A stretch of 64,000 nt of DNA from DATKUK01 sp035530655 (GTDB lineage Bacteria; Planctomycetota; Phycisphaerae; UBA1845; DATKUK01). The notes beneath the pieces were generated by a model. That model saw only the letters and a list, made by a program, of their open reading frames with translations, was not told where the DNA came from and ran no database searches. Where the stretch lies: positions 7,089 through 71,088 of the forward strand of contig DATKUK010000098.1 of assembly GCA_035530655.1 (NCBI GenBank). Direction: 5' to 3'. Positions 42,956 through 52,567 of the stretch are shown in pieces (position 1 is the stretch's first letter; the number at the start of each line of letters is the position of its first letter). The position numbers were made by a program, and so were the translations under genes.

Positions 42956-44074
42956 ATGACACATACGGACGAGGTTGCCGAGGCCCGCGCCCGCGATGCC
43001 GCAATCCACTATGGACACAAAACCCCGGCGAAACGGAAGAAGCCAGTGAGATACGGGCTTATTACATCCCGCTGCAAGGCAGTGGCCGATCGCATCGCTT
43101 TTCCCGCACAGTCGTCGGTCCTCGACGAGGCAGCGCTGTTCCTGCGGGTGGTGAAGGCATACGACCTTGATAGGCCGAGCGATTGTCGCTTCCTGAGTCG
43201 CGGCGATTCAGACGTATACCGAGTGTGTGCCTCCGGCAAGCGGTACTACCTGAAGGTATACAGACCTCCCCATGGCCTTCCGCGGGCGGAGGCCGAGGCT
43301 CGGTTCGTGCGGGATCTGCACGCGGCCGGCGCGCCGGTCGTGCCCCCCGTTCCGCGGCGAGACGGGCGGTATGCCTGTGAGGCCGTCGCGGCCGAAGGCC
43401 GGCGCCCGATCCTCCTTTTCGAGGAGGCGCCCGTGGCGGCTTTCTCGGCCGCCAACGTGGCCGACTGCTGCGCGCTGGGGCGGGCCGTGGCCACATTGCA
43501 TGACACGGCTGACTCGCTTGACCAGAAGTACGATTTGCCGGTGTTCGATGGGGTCTGGGTTCTCAACCGCATGTTCCCGTACGCCCGGTCATACCTGTCG
43601 CCGAGGGACTATGCGTACACCCGTCAACTTCTGGAACGAGTGACGGGACTTCTGCACGGGCTGCCTACGTCCTTGCCGCACTTCGGTGTGTGTCACCGCG
43701 ACTTGGCGCTGTCGAATATCCGGCAGACGGAGGATGGCCGAATCACGTTCTTCGACTTTGGCGACGCCTCCTACACCTGGCGGGCCTACGAGCTTGCTGC
43801 GCTGCGCGAACGGCTCCCCGGCGATGGTGCGCCCTGTAGCGCGTCCGGCCGCCGCGACGCGTTGCTTGAAGGGTACTCCGCCATTCGAGCCGTGCCGGCG
43901 GGCATTCCGGAGTGCATCCCGGCGCTGGTGTTGCTTGGCCGTCTGCTGTGGTTCTGCGCGGCGATGGCGAAATGCCCCCTTCGCATGGGCACAGACGGGT
44001 TCAGTGAGCAGTTCATCTGCAAAGAACTCTCCGTCGCCCGGGATCTGGAGGCGCAACTTCCGGCGGGCGCATGA
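42956..44074 (+). CDS. APH-family phosphotransferase
   Basis: The 372-residue protein has the aminoglycoside phosphotransferase/homoserine kinase-like fold. RYYLKVYRPPHG near residue 85 carries the ATP-binding Lys, CHRDLALSNI near 245 is the catalytic loop with Asp, and ITFFDFGDAS near 260 supplies the metal-binding Asp. The first 50 residues are basic and not part of the fold; they may be an extension or an upstream start error. The substrate is unknown. It is in a tight pair with the GNAT gene 11 bases upstream, a pattern seen in antibiotic- or metabolite-modifying pairs, but resistance is not implied. Confidence 0.82.
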   Translation: MTHTDEVAEARARDAAIHYGHKTPAKRKKPVRYGLITSRCKAVADRIAFPAQSSVLDEAALFLRVVKAYDLDRPSDCRFLSRGDSDVYRVCASGKRYYLKVYRPPHGLPRAEAEARFVRDLHAAGAPVVPPVPRRDGRYACEAVAAEGRRPILLFEEAPVAAFSAANVADCCALGRAVATLHDTADSLDQKYDLPVFDGVWVLNRMFPYARSYLSPRDYAYTRQLLERVTGLLHGLPTSLPHFGVCHRDLALSNIRQTEDGRITFFDFGDASYTWRAYELAALRERLPGDGAPCSASGRRDALLEGYSAIRAVPAGIPECIPALVLLGRLLWFCAAMAKCPLRMGTDGFSEQFICKELSVARDLEAQLPAGA

Positions 44075-44183
44075 ATTGCGCCAACAGACGAATCGAGGCG
44101 ACGTGTGACAGCGTGCCTCATCGAAGTCGTTATGTGATATCATCGGCGCCTGACCTCGTTCCAGTCTGCTTTAGGAAAACCGA

Positions 44184-44996
44184 ATGACTGTGCGAATCGA
44201 ATATCGTCCTGCACATCTCACATTTGAGGAGTTCCGCCGCGTCGACGGGGAGTGCTTTCCCGCAGAGTCCATCGCGTCTGAAGGCTTTTCTACCTTCATG
44301 GCAGACAACTTCTGGGCAGCATACGACGGTGACTCGTTGGTGGCGTTTAGCCACGTCGTCCGCAAACCGGACGTCGCGTGGATATCGAGGATCGCCACCT
44401 CTACTGCCTACCGAAATCAGGGCGTCGCGACAGAGCTGATGCGCACCATGGTTCATCACTGCCTTCGAATCGGCCTGTCGGACATGATGCTCTATGTACA
44501 GAGCGACAATACCGCCGCCATACGTCTATACGAATGCTTTGGATTCCGGACGGTCGAATCAGCCTATCAGTTCATCCTCTCAGGGCCTCGGCTGCTGAGA
44601 CCGCCTCCTGATGCCGTCGCCGCACCTATCACCGCAGTTCCGATCACGGACCTCAGTGGGTCCTCCCTGCCACACTGGCCACGTGAGTGGTCCAATATCG
44701 CCGATACGCACAGACCGCCTGAGCAGTATGTTCTGGTCTTTCACGATGAGTCTGGCACGCATCGCGGATACTGTAGGCTGGTCCCGCGCTTCCCCGGCTG
44801 CTTCCCATTTGTCGTCGACAGACCCTCGACATACCTTACTGGGGTGCTGCACGCTCTCCATGATTTCCTGTTGCCCGAAAGGGATATCTTGAAGCTAACG
44901 TTTTCCGATGATGCACTCGCTGATGCATGTGTTGAGCTTGGGTTGAAGCTCAACTATCAGCTTTTTAAGATGCTTCGACTAGCCGGCAAGCCATGA
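44184..44996 (+). CDS. GNAT acetyltransferase with extra C-terminal domain
   Basis: The 270-residue protein has a GNAT domain in residues 1-135: ISRIATSTAYRNQGVATELMRTM is the acetyl-CoA binding loop, and NTAAIRLYECFGFRTVESAY is the C-terminal GNAT helix. The remaining 130 residues (including YVLVFHDESGTHRGYCRLVP and FPFVVDRPSTYLTGVLHALHDFL) look like a second, degenerate GNAT-like lobe without the loop motif. Acceptor and role are unknown. It lies alone, 109 bases after the APH gene and on the same strand, and may be a separate transcript. Confidence 0.83.
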   Translation: MTVRIEYRPAHLTFEEFRRVDGECFPAESIASEGFSTFMADNFWAAYDGDSLVAFSHVVRKPDVAWISRIATSTAYRNQGVATELMRTMVHHCLRIGLSDMMLYVQSDNTAAIRLYECFGFRTVESAYQFILSGPRLLRPPPDAVAAPITAVPITDLSGSSLPHWPREWSNIADTHRPPEQYVLVFHDESGTHRGYCRLVPRFPGCFPFVVDRPSTYLTGVLHALHDFLLPERDILKLTFSDDALADACVELGLKLNYQLFKMLRLAGKP

Positions 44997-45225
44997 TGTG
45001 TGAGACCGGGATGGCGCCCGACGTGACGGCGGAAGGATTGCATCGCCACCGAGGTGAGAAGCAGTCGAGGTGCTCGCGCGCCGGATCTGTGTCCAGACCG
45101 TTCGATGCATTGTAGTTGTCGCCTGGAAGTGTTAGGATTGCGGTCGCGCGGCGAACTGGCGGGGAAGTCTGGGGCGCCGCCGGTGCAAGGGGCGGTTGCA
45201 TGTGTAACCTTGAGAGGATACTGGA

Positions 45226-45615
45226 ATGGAACCAGCGGAATTGCCCAAGACCGTCGCCTACTGCGGGCTGGTGTGCGGTTTGTGTCCGCCGCCGCGCACG
45301 TGCGAGTGCCGAACAAGCCCCAAGCCCGAGGAAGCTAACTGCTACCAGCGGAACTGTTGCATCGGCAAGGACCTGGACGGCTGCTGGGAGTGCGACGAGT
45401 TTCCGTGCGATAGGGGGTACTACAGCAAGGACAACATGTGGCGCGGCTTGAACGTGGCTTCGGTTCAGTGCGTCCGAGACGGCGGCAAGGAGGATCTGGT
45501 CAAGCTGATCCTGGCGCGCCATGGCGGGCAGCACTATCACGGGTTCTACATGCGAAAGACACCCGACCAGGTGCTGCGCATGCTGCGGGATGCACCGGAA
45601 GAACCGGGTTCGTAG
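45226..45615 (+). CDS. DUF3795 cysteine-rich protein
   Basis: The 129-residue protein belongs to the DUF3795 group, small proteins with many conserved Cys (YCGLVCGLCPPPRTCEC, NCYQRNCCIG and CWECDEFPC). The pattern suggests binding of zinc or an iron-sulphur cluster, but no function is established. GAGAGGATACTGGA precedes the ATG. It lies between the GNAT gene and a secreted hydrolase-like gene, with gaps of about 230 and 220 bases, so it is likely transcribed separately. Confidence 0.87.
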   Translation: MEPAELPKTVAYCGLVCGLCPPPRTCECRTSPKPEEANCYQRNCCIGKDLDGCWECDEFPCDRGYYSKDNMWRGLNVASVQCVRDGGKEDLVKLILARHGGQHYHGFYMRKTPDQVLRMLRDAPEEPGS

Positions 45616-45836
45616 ACGGACTCGCAGGGGATGAAGGCGCTGCTCCGCGCGTCGCAGGCACGAGACGACTTGGGACAGCGCCTCAGAACCGGGGTTCCTG
45701 GCTGCGATAGATCGAAATGCGCCGGCCAGTGCCGCTGGTGGTCGCACCGGGCGAGCCCTGAAAGGACGACGGCGACCACAGCGAAATCGCCAAGCCCACC
45801 ACGCCTGCACAGGGGCACCATCGGCAGGAGACGAAT

Positions 45837-47981
45837 ATGGCAAGGATAGTGTGTCGTGTGATGACCGGCGTTGCTCCTGTCCTGATATGGTCGGCCACGC
45901 TGGCGACGGACGGTCCTGAACCGACGACAGCCCCTGGATCGGAGACGCTCACGCTGGTGGCAGCCGGCGCGGCGGTGACGGTCGACCCGGCTGGCGGCAA
46001 GGTCACATCCATCCGAGTGCGCGACGCGGAGGAAATGGCGACGGAACACCCTGCTGGCAGCGAGAAGCCCTTCGGCTACCTCGAAGTGATCGACCTGCGC
46101 GACCACCGCCGATACAATCCGGTGCTGGGGAAACCGCTCATCGTGAAGTTGAGCGTGTCTGGCGAGGCTGACGAGGGGGCAGCCTGCTTCGAGCAGCAAT
46201 ACGACGGGGCGCCGTTTGCGGTCCGCCAGACCCTCCGCGAGACGCCAGCGGGCGTGCGGTGGGAGGCGACGCTGCGACTCCTGGAGGGTCAGGACCAGAA
46301 CCGTTCCGTTCGGATCAACTGGGTGCTGCCCCTGCCTTACGGTTGGCACTTTTGGGGACCCAACTCCGTTGCGTCCAGCCAGACCAATGGCGTCACGCCC
46401 TACCGCTTCGTCTACGGCCACACCGACCCAGGTACCTGGGCCACGGTCATCCCGCTGGTAGGTGTGTGGGGCGAGAAGGCGGGCGCGGCGGTTTTCTCGC
46501 CTCCCGACGTACGCAAGTGCCAGATCAGCTTCGACGTGTTCACCCAGGACTGCCTCGACGCAGGCAGGGGCGTCGTCCGCCAGACCCAGGACTTGCAGAG
46601 CCTGCGCGTCGCGCACCACATGGTCGGTCTGCGTCCGGGCAAGGAATTGCGCCTGGCGATCTGCATCGCGGGCACGCGGGCGGACTGGCGCAGCGTCCTG
46701 GGCCACTACGTGAACGCTTACCCGGAGCTGTTCGAGCCCGCCCCGGCAGCGCGGAAGTACGAGGGGCTCTATGGCATAACCTCGCCGGCAGCTTGGGTCC
46801 ACGACGGCGACCACCGTCGTACGAGCAGATTCCTCTCGGCCGTGCGGGCGACCTGCGTGGAGGTCCACGCCCACTTCCTCGAGTACGGCTATTACATTGA
46901 CGACGACGTCGTCGCTAACCCGGACAAGGAGTACCGGTGTCGACCGCACGATTGGAAGCCCCTCACGTATGCCGGCAACCGCAGGATCTTCGGCGAGATG
47001 CTGGCTTGCGGCGCCGCACCGTTTTTGTACTTCCATAACGTCCACGCCCGACCGGAGACGGTGGCCAAGCACTTCCCCGGATTGGTGGCGTTCGATGAAC
47101 GTGGCGAACCGCAGAACGTCTACCGGGGCGAATGGGCCGTCGCCGCTCAGGTGGATAACGCCTTCGGTCGCCACCTCATCGACCAACTCCACCGACTGAT
47201 AAGCGCCTACCCGGAGGTGCCCGGTTTCTTCGTGGACAACTATTCCGGGCAGCGGATCGACTTCGCTCACGATGACGGCGTGACGATGGTGCACAATCGG
47301 CCGGCGTATGACTTCAACCGCAACCTGCAGGATGTCGGCACAGAGTGTCTGCGAATCGGGCGCGAGGCGGGCAAAGTGATGATGGTGAACAAGCTCGCCA
47401 CGATAGAGAGTGCGAAGGGCGCGGACATGGTGCTTGTCGAAGCACTGGACCCGCAAACATTCGTGGTGCACGCCTTCGCCTGTGTGAACCGCGCGTTCTT
47501 TCCGTTCGGGCCGGACCGGTCCCAGGGCGAAGAGGTGGAGGAGCATCTGCTTCAACTCTTACTGATTTGGGGCGGCACGCCGGCCGTCCGACCGCGCGAG
47601 CACCTGGCCCTGCTTAGCGCCTATCGCTCGCTGACCGACGCGCTCATCGGGAAGCGCTGGGTGTTCGACGAAGACCCCCTCACGTTGCCGGCCGGCTATG
47701 AGGGTCAGATCTTCCGCATCGATCCGCACGCGCCGCACGCGGGCGACGTCGTGGTGACGGTGGTCGACCCGAATCGCTCGTGGAAGGACGGCAAGTTCAG
47801 CGAAGGCGCAATCGTGACCGTCCGCTTGCCCGAGGCTGCCGAATTGAGCAAGGCGACCTGGCTGTCCGTTGAGCGATGGGACCAGCAGCCCACGACCTGC
47901 CAAATCGAGCGAACGGGCCGATCCCTGAAGATTCATCTGCCGCCGGTCGGCGCCGTCGGCATCCTGCGCCTCAGTCGATGA
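45837..47981 (+). CDS. secreted glycoside hydrolase-like protein (unassigned family)
   Basis: The 714-residue exoprotein has a signal peptide at about residues 1-23. An N-terminal beta-sandwich (about 30-280) precedes a TIM-barrel-like domain (about 290-600). The barrel contains the motifs YPEVPGFFVDNYSGQRIDF and MVNKLATIESAKGADMVLVEAL, which resemble alpha-galactosidase-type and other retaining hydrolases with paired acidic residues (VDN and VEAL). The last 100 residues look like a small beta domain. I do not assign a CAZy family. The wide range of conserved aromatic and acidic residues argues for a real enzyme acting on extracellular polysaccharide. Confidence 0.7.
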   Translation: MARIVCRVMTGVAPVLIWSATLATDGPEPTTAPGSETLTLVAAGAAVTVDPAGGKVTSIRVRDAEEMATEHPAGSEKPFGYLEVIDLRDHRRYNPVLGKPLIVKLSVSGEADEGAACFEQQYDGAPFAVRQTLRETPAGVRWEATLRLLEGQDQNRSVRINWVLPLPYGWHFWGPNSVASSQTNGVTPYRFVYGHTDPGTWATVIPLVGVWGEKAGAAVFSPPDVRKCQISFDVFTQDCLDAGRGVVRQTQDLQSLRVAHHMVGLRPGKELRLAICIAGTRADWRSVLGHYVNAYPELFEPAPAARKYEGLYGITSPAAWVHDGDHRRTSRFLSAVRATCVEVHAHFLEYGYYIDDDVVANPDKEYRCRPHDWKPLTYAGNRRIFGEMLACGAAPFLYFHNVHARPETVAKHFPGLVAFDERGEPQNVYRGEWAVAAQVDNAFGRHLIDQLHRLISAYPEVPGFFVDNYSGQRIDFAHDDGVTMVHNRPAYDFNRNLQDVGTECLRIGREAGKVMMVNKLATIESAKGADMVLVEALDPQTFVVHAFACVNRAFFPFGPDRSQGEEVEEHLLQLLLIWGGTPAVRPREHLALLSAYRSLTDALIGKRWVFDEDPLTLPAGYEGQIFRIDPHAPHAGDVVVTVVDPNRSWKDGKFSEGAIVTVRLPEAAELSKATWLSVERWDQQPTTCQIERTGRSLKIHLPPVGAVGILRLSR

Positions 47982-48429
47982 CGGGCAGACCCGGCGAATC
48001 CGATGGGTGGTCCTTGTTGAAGCCACCATACCGGTAACGGGCGTCCCTGCAGGGCGGGGACGTCGGTGAAGCCGTTAACGCTTCGCATGTCTGCATGGTC
48101 GCCCCCGGTCAGCCGACATTCCCCAGATATAGGCGGTTCTTGAAGATACAGAACCACCCCATGGTGCGCCTCCAGTATGCCGGACCTTCGGCAGCTATCT
48201 TACTCGAAATAGAGGACTTGCCCAGTCGCCGCTCGTGGACCACGTGCTTGGAGCACAGCAGGATGGCCGACGGGAGGAATCAGCAGCCTGGACCTTTCGG
48301 TCAGGAACTCCCGCCGCACAATCTTGGCACATAAGGGCTTGGCCAAGGCAACTACAGCTTACGTGACCGTGGTTGCACAGCGCGCCGGGACTCGAGCGAG
48401 GACCAAGGGTGTGCGTCGCTGTGCCGCGA
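47982..48429. other. intergenic between convergent genes
   Basis: No gene is visible. Two hairpins are present: CGTCCC/GGGACG at 48042-48062, and GGTTCT/AGAACC near 48132-48153. Either could end transcription of the convergent genes on both sides. Confidence 0.4.
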
Positions 48430-49116
48430 TCACCCATCGTAGCGATAGCCCACGCTATGCACCGTCAGGATGATCGCCGGGTGCTTAGGGTCCTGTTCGA
48501 TTCGCTTGCGAAGCTGAGAGATGTGTTGATCGAGCGTGCGGCTGTTGGGGATGTGGTCGAGCCCCCAGGCTTCCTGGAAAAGCGTGCGCCGGTCGACGAC
48601 TCGCCCCTTGTTATCGTGCAGTGTTCGCAGGATTGTGATGTCCCGCAGGCTCAGTTCGATAATGTGGTCGCCGCGCCGGGCCCGCAGTTCGTCCGGGAGC
48701 ACCTCCAGGTCGCCCATTTGCAGAGGCTGGGCTGTCGGTGACCGGCTGGCCGACGACAGGTAGCGGCGCGTGACGGCGCGGATTCGGGCGACCACCTCGC
48801 GTATGCCGAACGGTTTAACGATGTAGTCGTCGGCGCCGAGTTCGAGGCCAACCACCTTGTCGATCTCCTCCGACTTGGCGCTGATGAAGATCACGGGGAC
48901 GGCTGCCTTCAGCTTGCGGATCTCGCGGCAGACGTCATAGCCGCTCAGGCCGGGCATCATAATGTCGAGGCACACGAAATCCGGATCTTCACTCTTGAAA
49001 AGCTCCAACGCATCGTGACCGTTCCTGGCGGTGACGGTCTGGTAGCCTTCGAGCTGGAGGATTTCTTCGAGCCCGTTGAGAATGTTCGGGTCGTCCTCGG
49101 CGATGAGTATCTTCAT
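48430..49116 (-). CDS. OmpR/PhoB-family response regulator
   Basis: The 228-residue protein is a classic two-domain regulator. The receiver has the acidic pocket near residues 8-10 (EDD), the phosphoacceptor Asp in DFVCLDIMMPG near residue 52, and the conserved Lys in GADDYIVKPFG near 102. The DNA-binding winged helix follows at 130-228, ending in DQHISQLRKRIEQD and ILTVHSVGYRYDG. Phosphorylation would come from the histidine kinase encoded directly upstream; the two genes overlap as ATGA at 49113-49116. The target genes are unknown; the adjacent VWA gene is an obvious candidate. Confidence 0.96.
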   Translation of the reverse strand: MKILIAEDDPNILNGLEEILQLEGYQTVTARNGHDALELFKSEDPDFVCLDIMMPGLSGYDVCREIRKLKAAVPVIFISAKSEEIDKVVGLELGADDYIVKPFGIREVVARIRAVTRRYLSSASRSPTAQPLQMGDLEVLPDELRARRGDHIIELSLRDITILRTLHDNKGRVVDRRTLFQEAWGLDHIPNSRTLDQHISQLRKRIEQDPKHPAIILTVHSVGYRYDG

Positions 49117-50783
49117 GGTGCTTCTCCCTCCGGCGCCGGCGGGGTGGCAATGCGAAGCTCGAACACGGCGCCCTCGTTCGTCGGCAGGACCACAAGGTCG
49201 CCACCGTGCAGCCGCGCCAGGTCTCGCGCGATCGACAGGCCGATGCCCGTGCCCGCCACGCCGTCGGTGAGTTTGTTGCTGATGCGGTGAAACGGCAGAA
49301 AGATCCGTTCCCGCTGGACGTGCGGGATGCCCGGGCCTCGGTCGGCGACGGTAACCACGGTCCGCCCGTCTCGCTGTCGGGTGGTGATGTTCAGCACGCC
49401 ACCGGACGCGGCATACTTCTCGACATTGTTGAACAGATTGCCCAGGATCTGTTCGAGGGCGTCGCGGTCGAGCTGAACCTGTTGGCCCGCCTGGGCGTCC
49501 AGCGTCACGTCGATACCGTGGGCCTTGAGCGAGGGCCGGAAATGCTCGAGCACCGCTTCGACGACTTCGTCCACCACGTCGCGGCGCGGGTGCAGGGCGA
49601 GTTCGTGCCTCTGTTTGCGACTGAAGCTGAGGATATTGCCGATCAGGCGACTGAGACGCTGGCTTTCGGAGACTATCACGTCGAGCCGTCTGCGGACCTT
49701 CTCGTCCTCGTCCGGCAGGCCGGCCTCCAACAGTTCGGCATACATGCGGATGTTGGTCAGAGGCGTCTTCAGTTCGTGCGAGACCTGGTTGACAAACGTG
49801 ATCCGTTGTGCGGCTTCACGCATCTCTCGGGTGTTTTCGCGATAGAAGTACACAGCCAGCCCGGCCAGCACCAAGCCGACCGCGACCACAGCCCCTGCCA
49901 GGCTAAGATAGGTGCCGAACCCACCCAGTGCGGCCATCTGTTCAGGTGGGAGGTAATACTTCAGCGTCCAGGCGTTGAGCGGATATTGCAGCGGCTTGGC
50001 GACCACGGGCTGCTGGTCCGAACCCGATTCGTACGCGCCCCATTGATAGACCACCTCGTCGAGCGCGTTACACAAGGCAATGCGTCCCTGTAAGGGATAC
50101 GTGGCAGTCGGATCGGTGTTCGGCAGCAGACCGATGACATCAGCAAGCAGTCGTACACTATCGAGTTCGGCACCGAGGATGTTGCCCAAAGCGTCCTGCC
50201 GCCAGAACAGAACCTGCATCCCTCGACCCCAGTACCATGTGTACCAGCCATGGGTCCTGACGGGCTGTGAGCCCGACTCGGCTGGCGAGGGCGTCTGCTG
50301 CACAGACTGCCTTGCCTGTCTCGGCTGCGGACGAGGCGGCGAGGGGACTTTCTGTGAGCTGCGCTCGATGGGTCTGTCCTGCGATTGGTGGATCAGGTTT
50401 TTGCCGATGAGGATGTCCTTGGTCCGCTGGAGGAAGTCCCATTCGGCCTGGCTGAGCTGGTCGGTGGGCGAGGGAAAGAGGACTCTCCCCGTGGCGTCGA
50501 GATGAAACATCTGCTCGACAAACGGCGCGCTGCGTGTGAGTTTGCGGAGCGACTCTGCATCCGGCGATTCGACATCGATCAGTCCCAGCAGGTTGCTCTC
50601 GCGCTGCTGCATGAACTGAGCGATCGTGCGATCGACATCGAACAGCTCTTGCAGCAGGAGTTCACTGAATCTGTCGCGGACGGCCTCCTGCTCATAGCGG
50701 GCCACCCGAAGCCCCAGCCACATGACAAGCCCGAGCGGCAGCAGCACCATGAGCAGGAAGATGACGATCAGTTTCGGCTTCAA
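49113..50783 (-). CDS. membrane sensor histidine kinase
   Basis: The 556-residue protein has a membrane helix at about residues 3-22 and a second one at about 285-308, with a periplasmic sensor region of about 260 residues between them. The HisKA phosphorylation motif FVNQVSHELKTPLTNI lies near 335. The ATP-binding domain has NLFNNVEKYA (N box), VADRGPGIP (G1) and GTGIGLSIARDL (G2). The sensor region is not recognised. It pairs with the overlapping response regulator gene. The TTG start at 50783 has GAGG upstream. The signal sensed is unknown. Confidence 0.93.
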   Translation of the reverse strand: MKPKLIVIFLLMVLLPLGLVMWLGLRVARYEQEAVRDRFSELLLQELFDVDRTIAQFMQQRESNLLGLIDVESPDAESLRKLTRSAPFVEQMFHLDATGRVLFPSPTDQLSQAEWDFLQRTKDILIGKNLIHQSQDRPIERSSQKVPSPPRPQPRQARQSVQQTPSPAESGSQPVRTHGWYTWYWGRGMQVLFWRQDALGNILGAELDSVRLLADVIGLLPNTDPTATYPLQGRIALCNALDEVVYQWGAYESGSDQQPVVAKPLQYPLNAWTLKYYLPPEQMAALGGFGTYLSLAGAVVAVGLVLAGLAVYFYRENTREMREAAQRITFVNQVSHELKTPLTNIRMYAELLEAGLPDEDEKVRRRLDVIVSESQRLSRLIGNILSFSRKQRHELALHPRRDVVDEVVEAVLEHFRPSLKAHGIDVTLDAQAGQQVQLDRDALEQILGNLFNNVEKYAASGGVLNITTRQRDGRTVVTVADRGPGIPHVQRERIFLPFHRISNKLTDGVAGTGIGLSIARDLARLHGGDLVVLPTNEGAVFELRIATPPAPEGEAP

Positions 50784-50835
50784 GCTAACCGATCCTCAAC
50801 TCAACCAGCACCTCGAGCCGGCCCCGCCGTCGCCG

Positions 50836-52197
50836 TCAACGCTTGCCCGCGCGACCCGCTGACTGCTGCTGGCTGCGATGGAGCTGATCCGCCCGCATGA
50901 TCTTGCGCTGCTTTCCCCAGTATCTGTCCTCAAGTTTATCGGCATCCTCGGCGTTTTGCACCGCATATTCACCCAGCCTCTTGGAACCGTACTTCGCCGC
51001 GTTGGAGCCAAGGTAGCGTTCGTTCAGCAAGAGATTGCGACGCGCATCCGCGATTTTTCCCGCATCCCTGAGTTGCACGGCCAGCGCATTCCGCTCGGCT
51101 GCGATGAGTTCGACCACGTCCACGGCCACGGTCGTGTTGGTTCGTGCCTCGACGAGTTCCTTTGAGCGGGTGAAGCTTACCTCCAACGACCTGCCCAGTC
51201 GATCGGTCGTGCCTGTCCTCATATTGTCGTAGGTCACGCTCACTGTGGCCAGCGGGCGCGTGCTGTCGGCGGGCATAGGCGGCACCTCGATCTCCAGCAG
51301 AATAAACTTCTCGTGCTTGCTGTCGAGCTGGTTGACCAGAACGAACACGTTCTGACCGTTGATCGCGCCGCTGCGGCCAAGCAGCCGGACGGGGCGGATC
51401 CCCGGGGCGCAGGTGATCTGCGTTCCGATATCCCGGGCGACAATGGAAAGAGCCTGGCCGAACTCGCTGTCGAACACAGCGGCCAGATCCCCTGCCTCCT
51501 CGACGAAGTAGTGGTTGCCGTCACTGTCGTAGGCGAGCCGGGTCATGAGGTCTTCGTTGTAGTTCAGGCCCAGTCCGATCGTCGTGACCGAGATGCCTTC
51601 CTTGATGAGCGAGCGGCCCAGAGCCCCCAGCTCGGCAGGCGTCTGCGGCCCGACGTTGGCTAGCCCGTCGGACAGCAGTACCAGTCGGGCGGGTCGGTCA
51701 TCTGCCAGGAACTTCCTCAACTCCTCGGCGCCCTTACTGACGCCGGCGAACAGGGCGGTGCTCCCGCCGGCGTTGATGCTGCGGATCTTCCTGAAGACGG
51801 CCTGCTTGTCGGTTACCTTGGTCGCGGGGATCAAGACGTCGACGGTGGACTGATAGGTGACCACCGAGATGATGTCCGCGGTGCCGAGACGGTCGATGGC
51901 CATGATGGCCGCCTCTTTGGCCCGGGCGATCTTCTCACCGCGCATGGAGCCCGAGATGTCGATCACCACGGCAATGTTGACCGGCCGGCGCTGACCACCG
52001 TTGTCCAAGTCGAATCCGCTCAGGCCGACCCGCAGATAGGCCGTCTGTTGGCTGTCGGCCAGCAGCACGGGCTTGTCGATGGCTGTGTGCAGGCCCAACT
52101 GCCCACCGTGGGCCACGTCGGCGCGGATCAGGTCGGCAGCCGGCAAAACGACGAGCAGAGCAGCCACCAGTTGTGTGAGAGGTGATGAGGCGTTCAT
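50836..52197 (-). CDS. secreted VWA-domain protein
   Basis: The 453-residue protein has an N-terminal signal peptide (VAALLVVLPAADLIRA). A von Willebrand A domain at about 75-245 carries a full MIDAS: DISGSM near residue 80, the later Thr/Ser loop and LSDGLANVG near 175, which binds a divalent metal. A helical C-terminal part is rich in charged residues. Such proteins usually bind or assemble partner proteins in the periplasm. AAAGGAG lies just before the ATG. It lies 52 bases upstream of the two-component kinase gene in the same direction, so the three genes may form one operon. Confidence 0.87.
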   Translation of the reverse strand: MNASSPLTQLVAALLVVLPAADLIRADVAHGGQLGLHTAIDKPVLLADSQQTAYLRVGLSGFDLDNGGQRRPVNIAVVIDISGSMRGEKIARAKEAAIMAIDRLGTADIISVVTYQSTVDVLIPATKVTDKQAVFRKIRSINAGGSTALFAGVSKGAEELRKFLADDRPARLVLLSDGLANVGPQTPAELGALGRSLIKEGISVTTIGLGLNYNEDLMTRLAYDSDGNHYFVEEAGDLAAVFDSEFGQALSIVARDIGTQITCAPGIRPVRLLGRSGAINGQNVFVLVNQLDSKHEKFILLEIEVPPMPADSTRPLATVSVTYDNMRTGTTDRLGRSLEVSFTRSKELVEARTNTTVAVDVVELIAAERNALAVQLRDAGKIADARRNLLLNERYLGSNAAKYGSKRLGEYAVQNAEDADKLEDRYWGKQRKIMRADQLHRSQQQSAGRAGKR

Positions 52198-52567
52198 GAT
52201 CTTCTCCTTTCCAGTGAGCTTTGGTCTGCGTATAGCGCCTGATTCTCCCGAGACGGCACATCGTACTCATTAGAACTATACGGAATCGGCCAAGACGAGT
52301 GGTCAGCCCCAGGTAAGATGACTGTAAAAGATTTGTGAGCATCCTCGGGTACACGGGGCGCTGGCTAGCGGGCAAAGTCATTAAGGGACTGCTGATTGGG
52401 GGTGCCGGGGCGAGTCTGGGTTTCAAGTCTGTAGCGCATCGCTCGGACAGTCCGGCGGACTATGCGGGTGACCTCGCTACGGCTAGGATCAACGAGGAAT
52501 CGTGGTCGGTGGTCTCGGTCATGTGTCCAGGTCGCCGACACTTGGCGCAAACGACGGAGGTGTGGGA
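52198..52567. other. intergenic between divergent genes
   Basis: This holds the ribosome binding sites of both flanking genes and AT-rich promoter-like bits such as TATAGT on the minus strand, without a well-spaced -35 box. A 78-codon plus-strand frame at 52335-52571 has no recognisable features. Confidence 0.4.

Noticed and set aside
45546..47555. 669-codon minus-strand frame opposite the secreted hydrolase-like gene
   Set aside because: The plus-strand product has a signal peptide and ordered motifs; the minus product has only low-information sequence.
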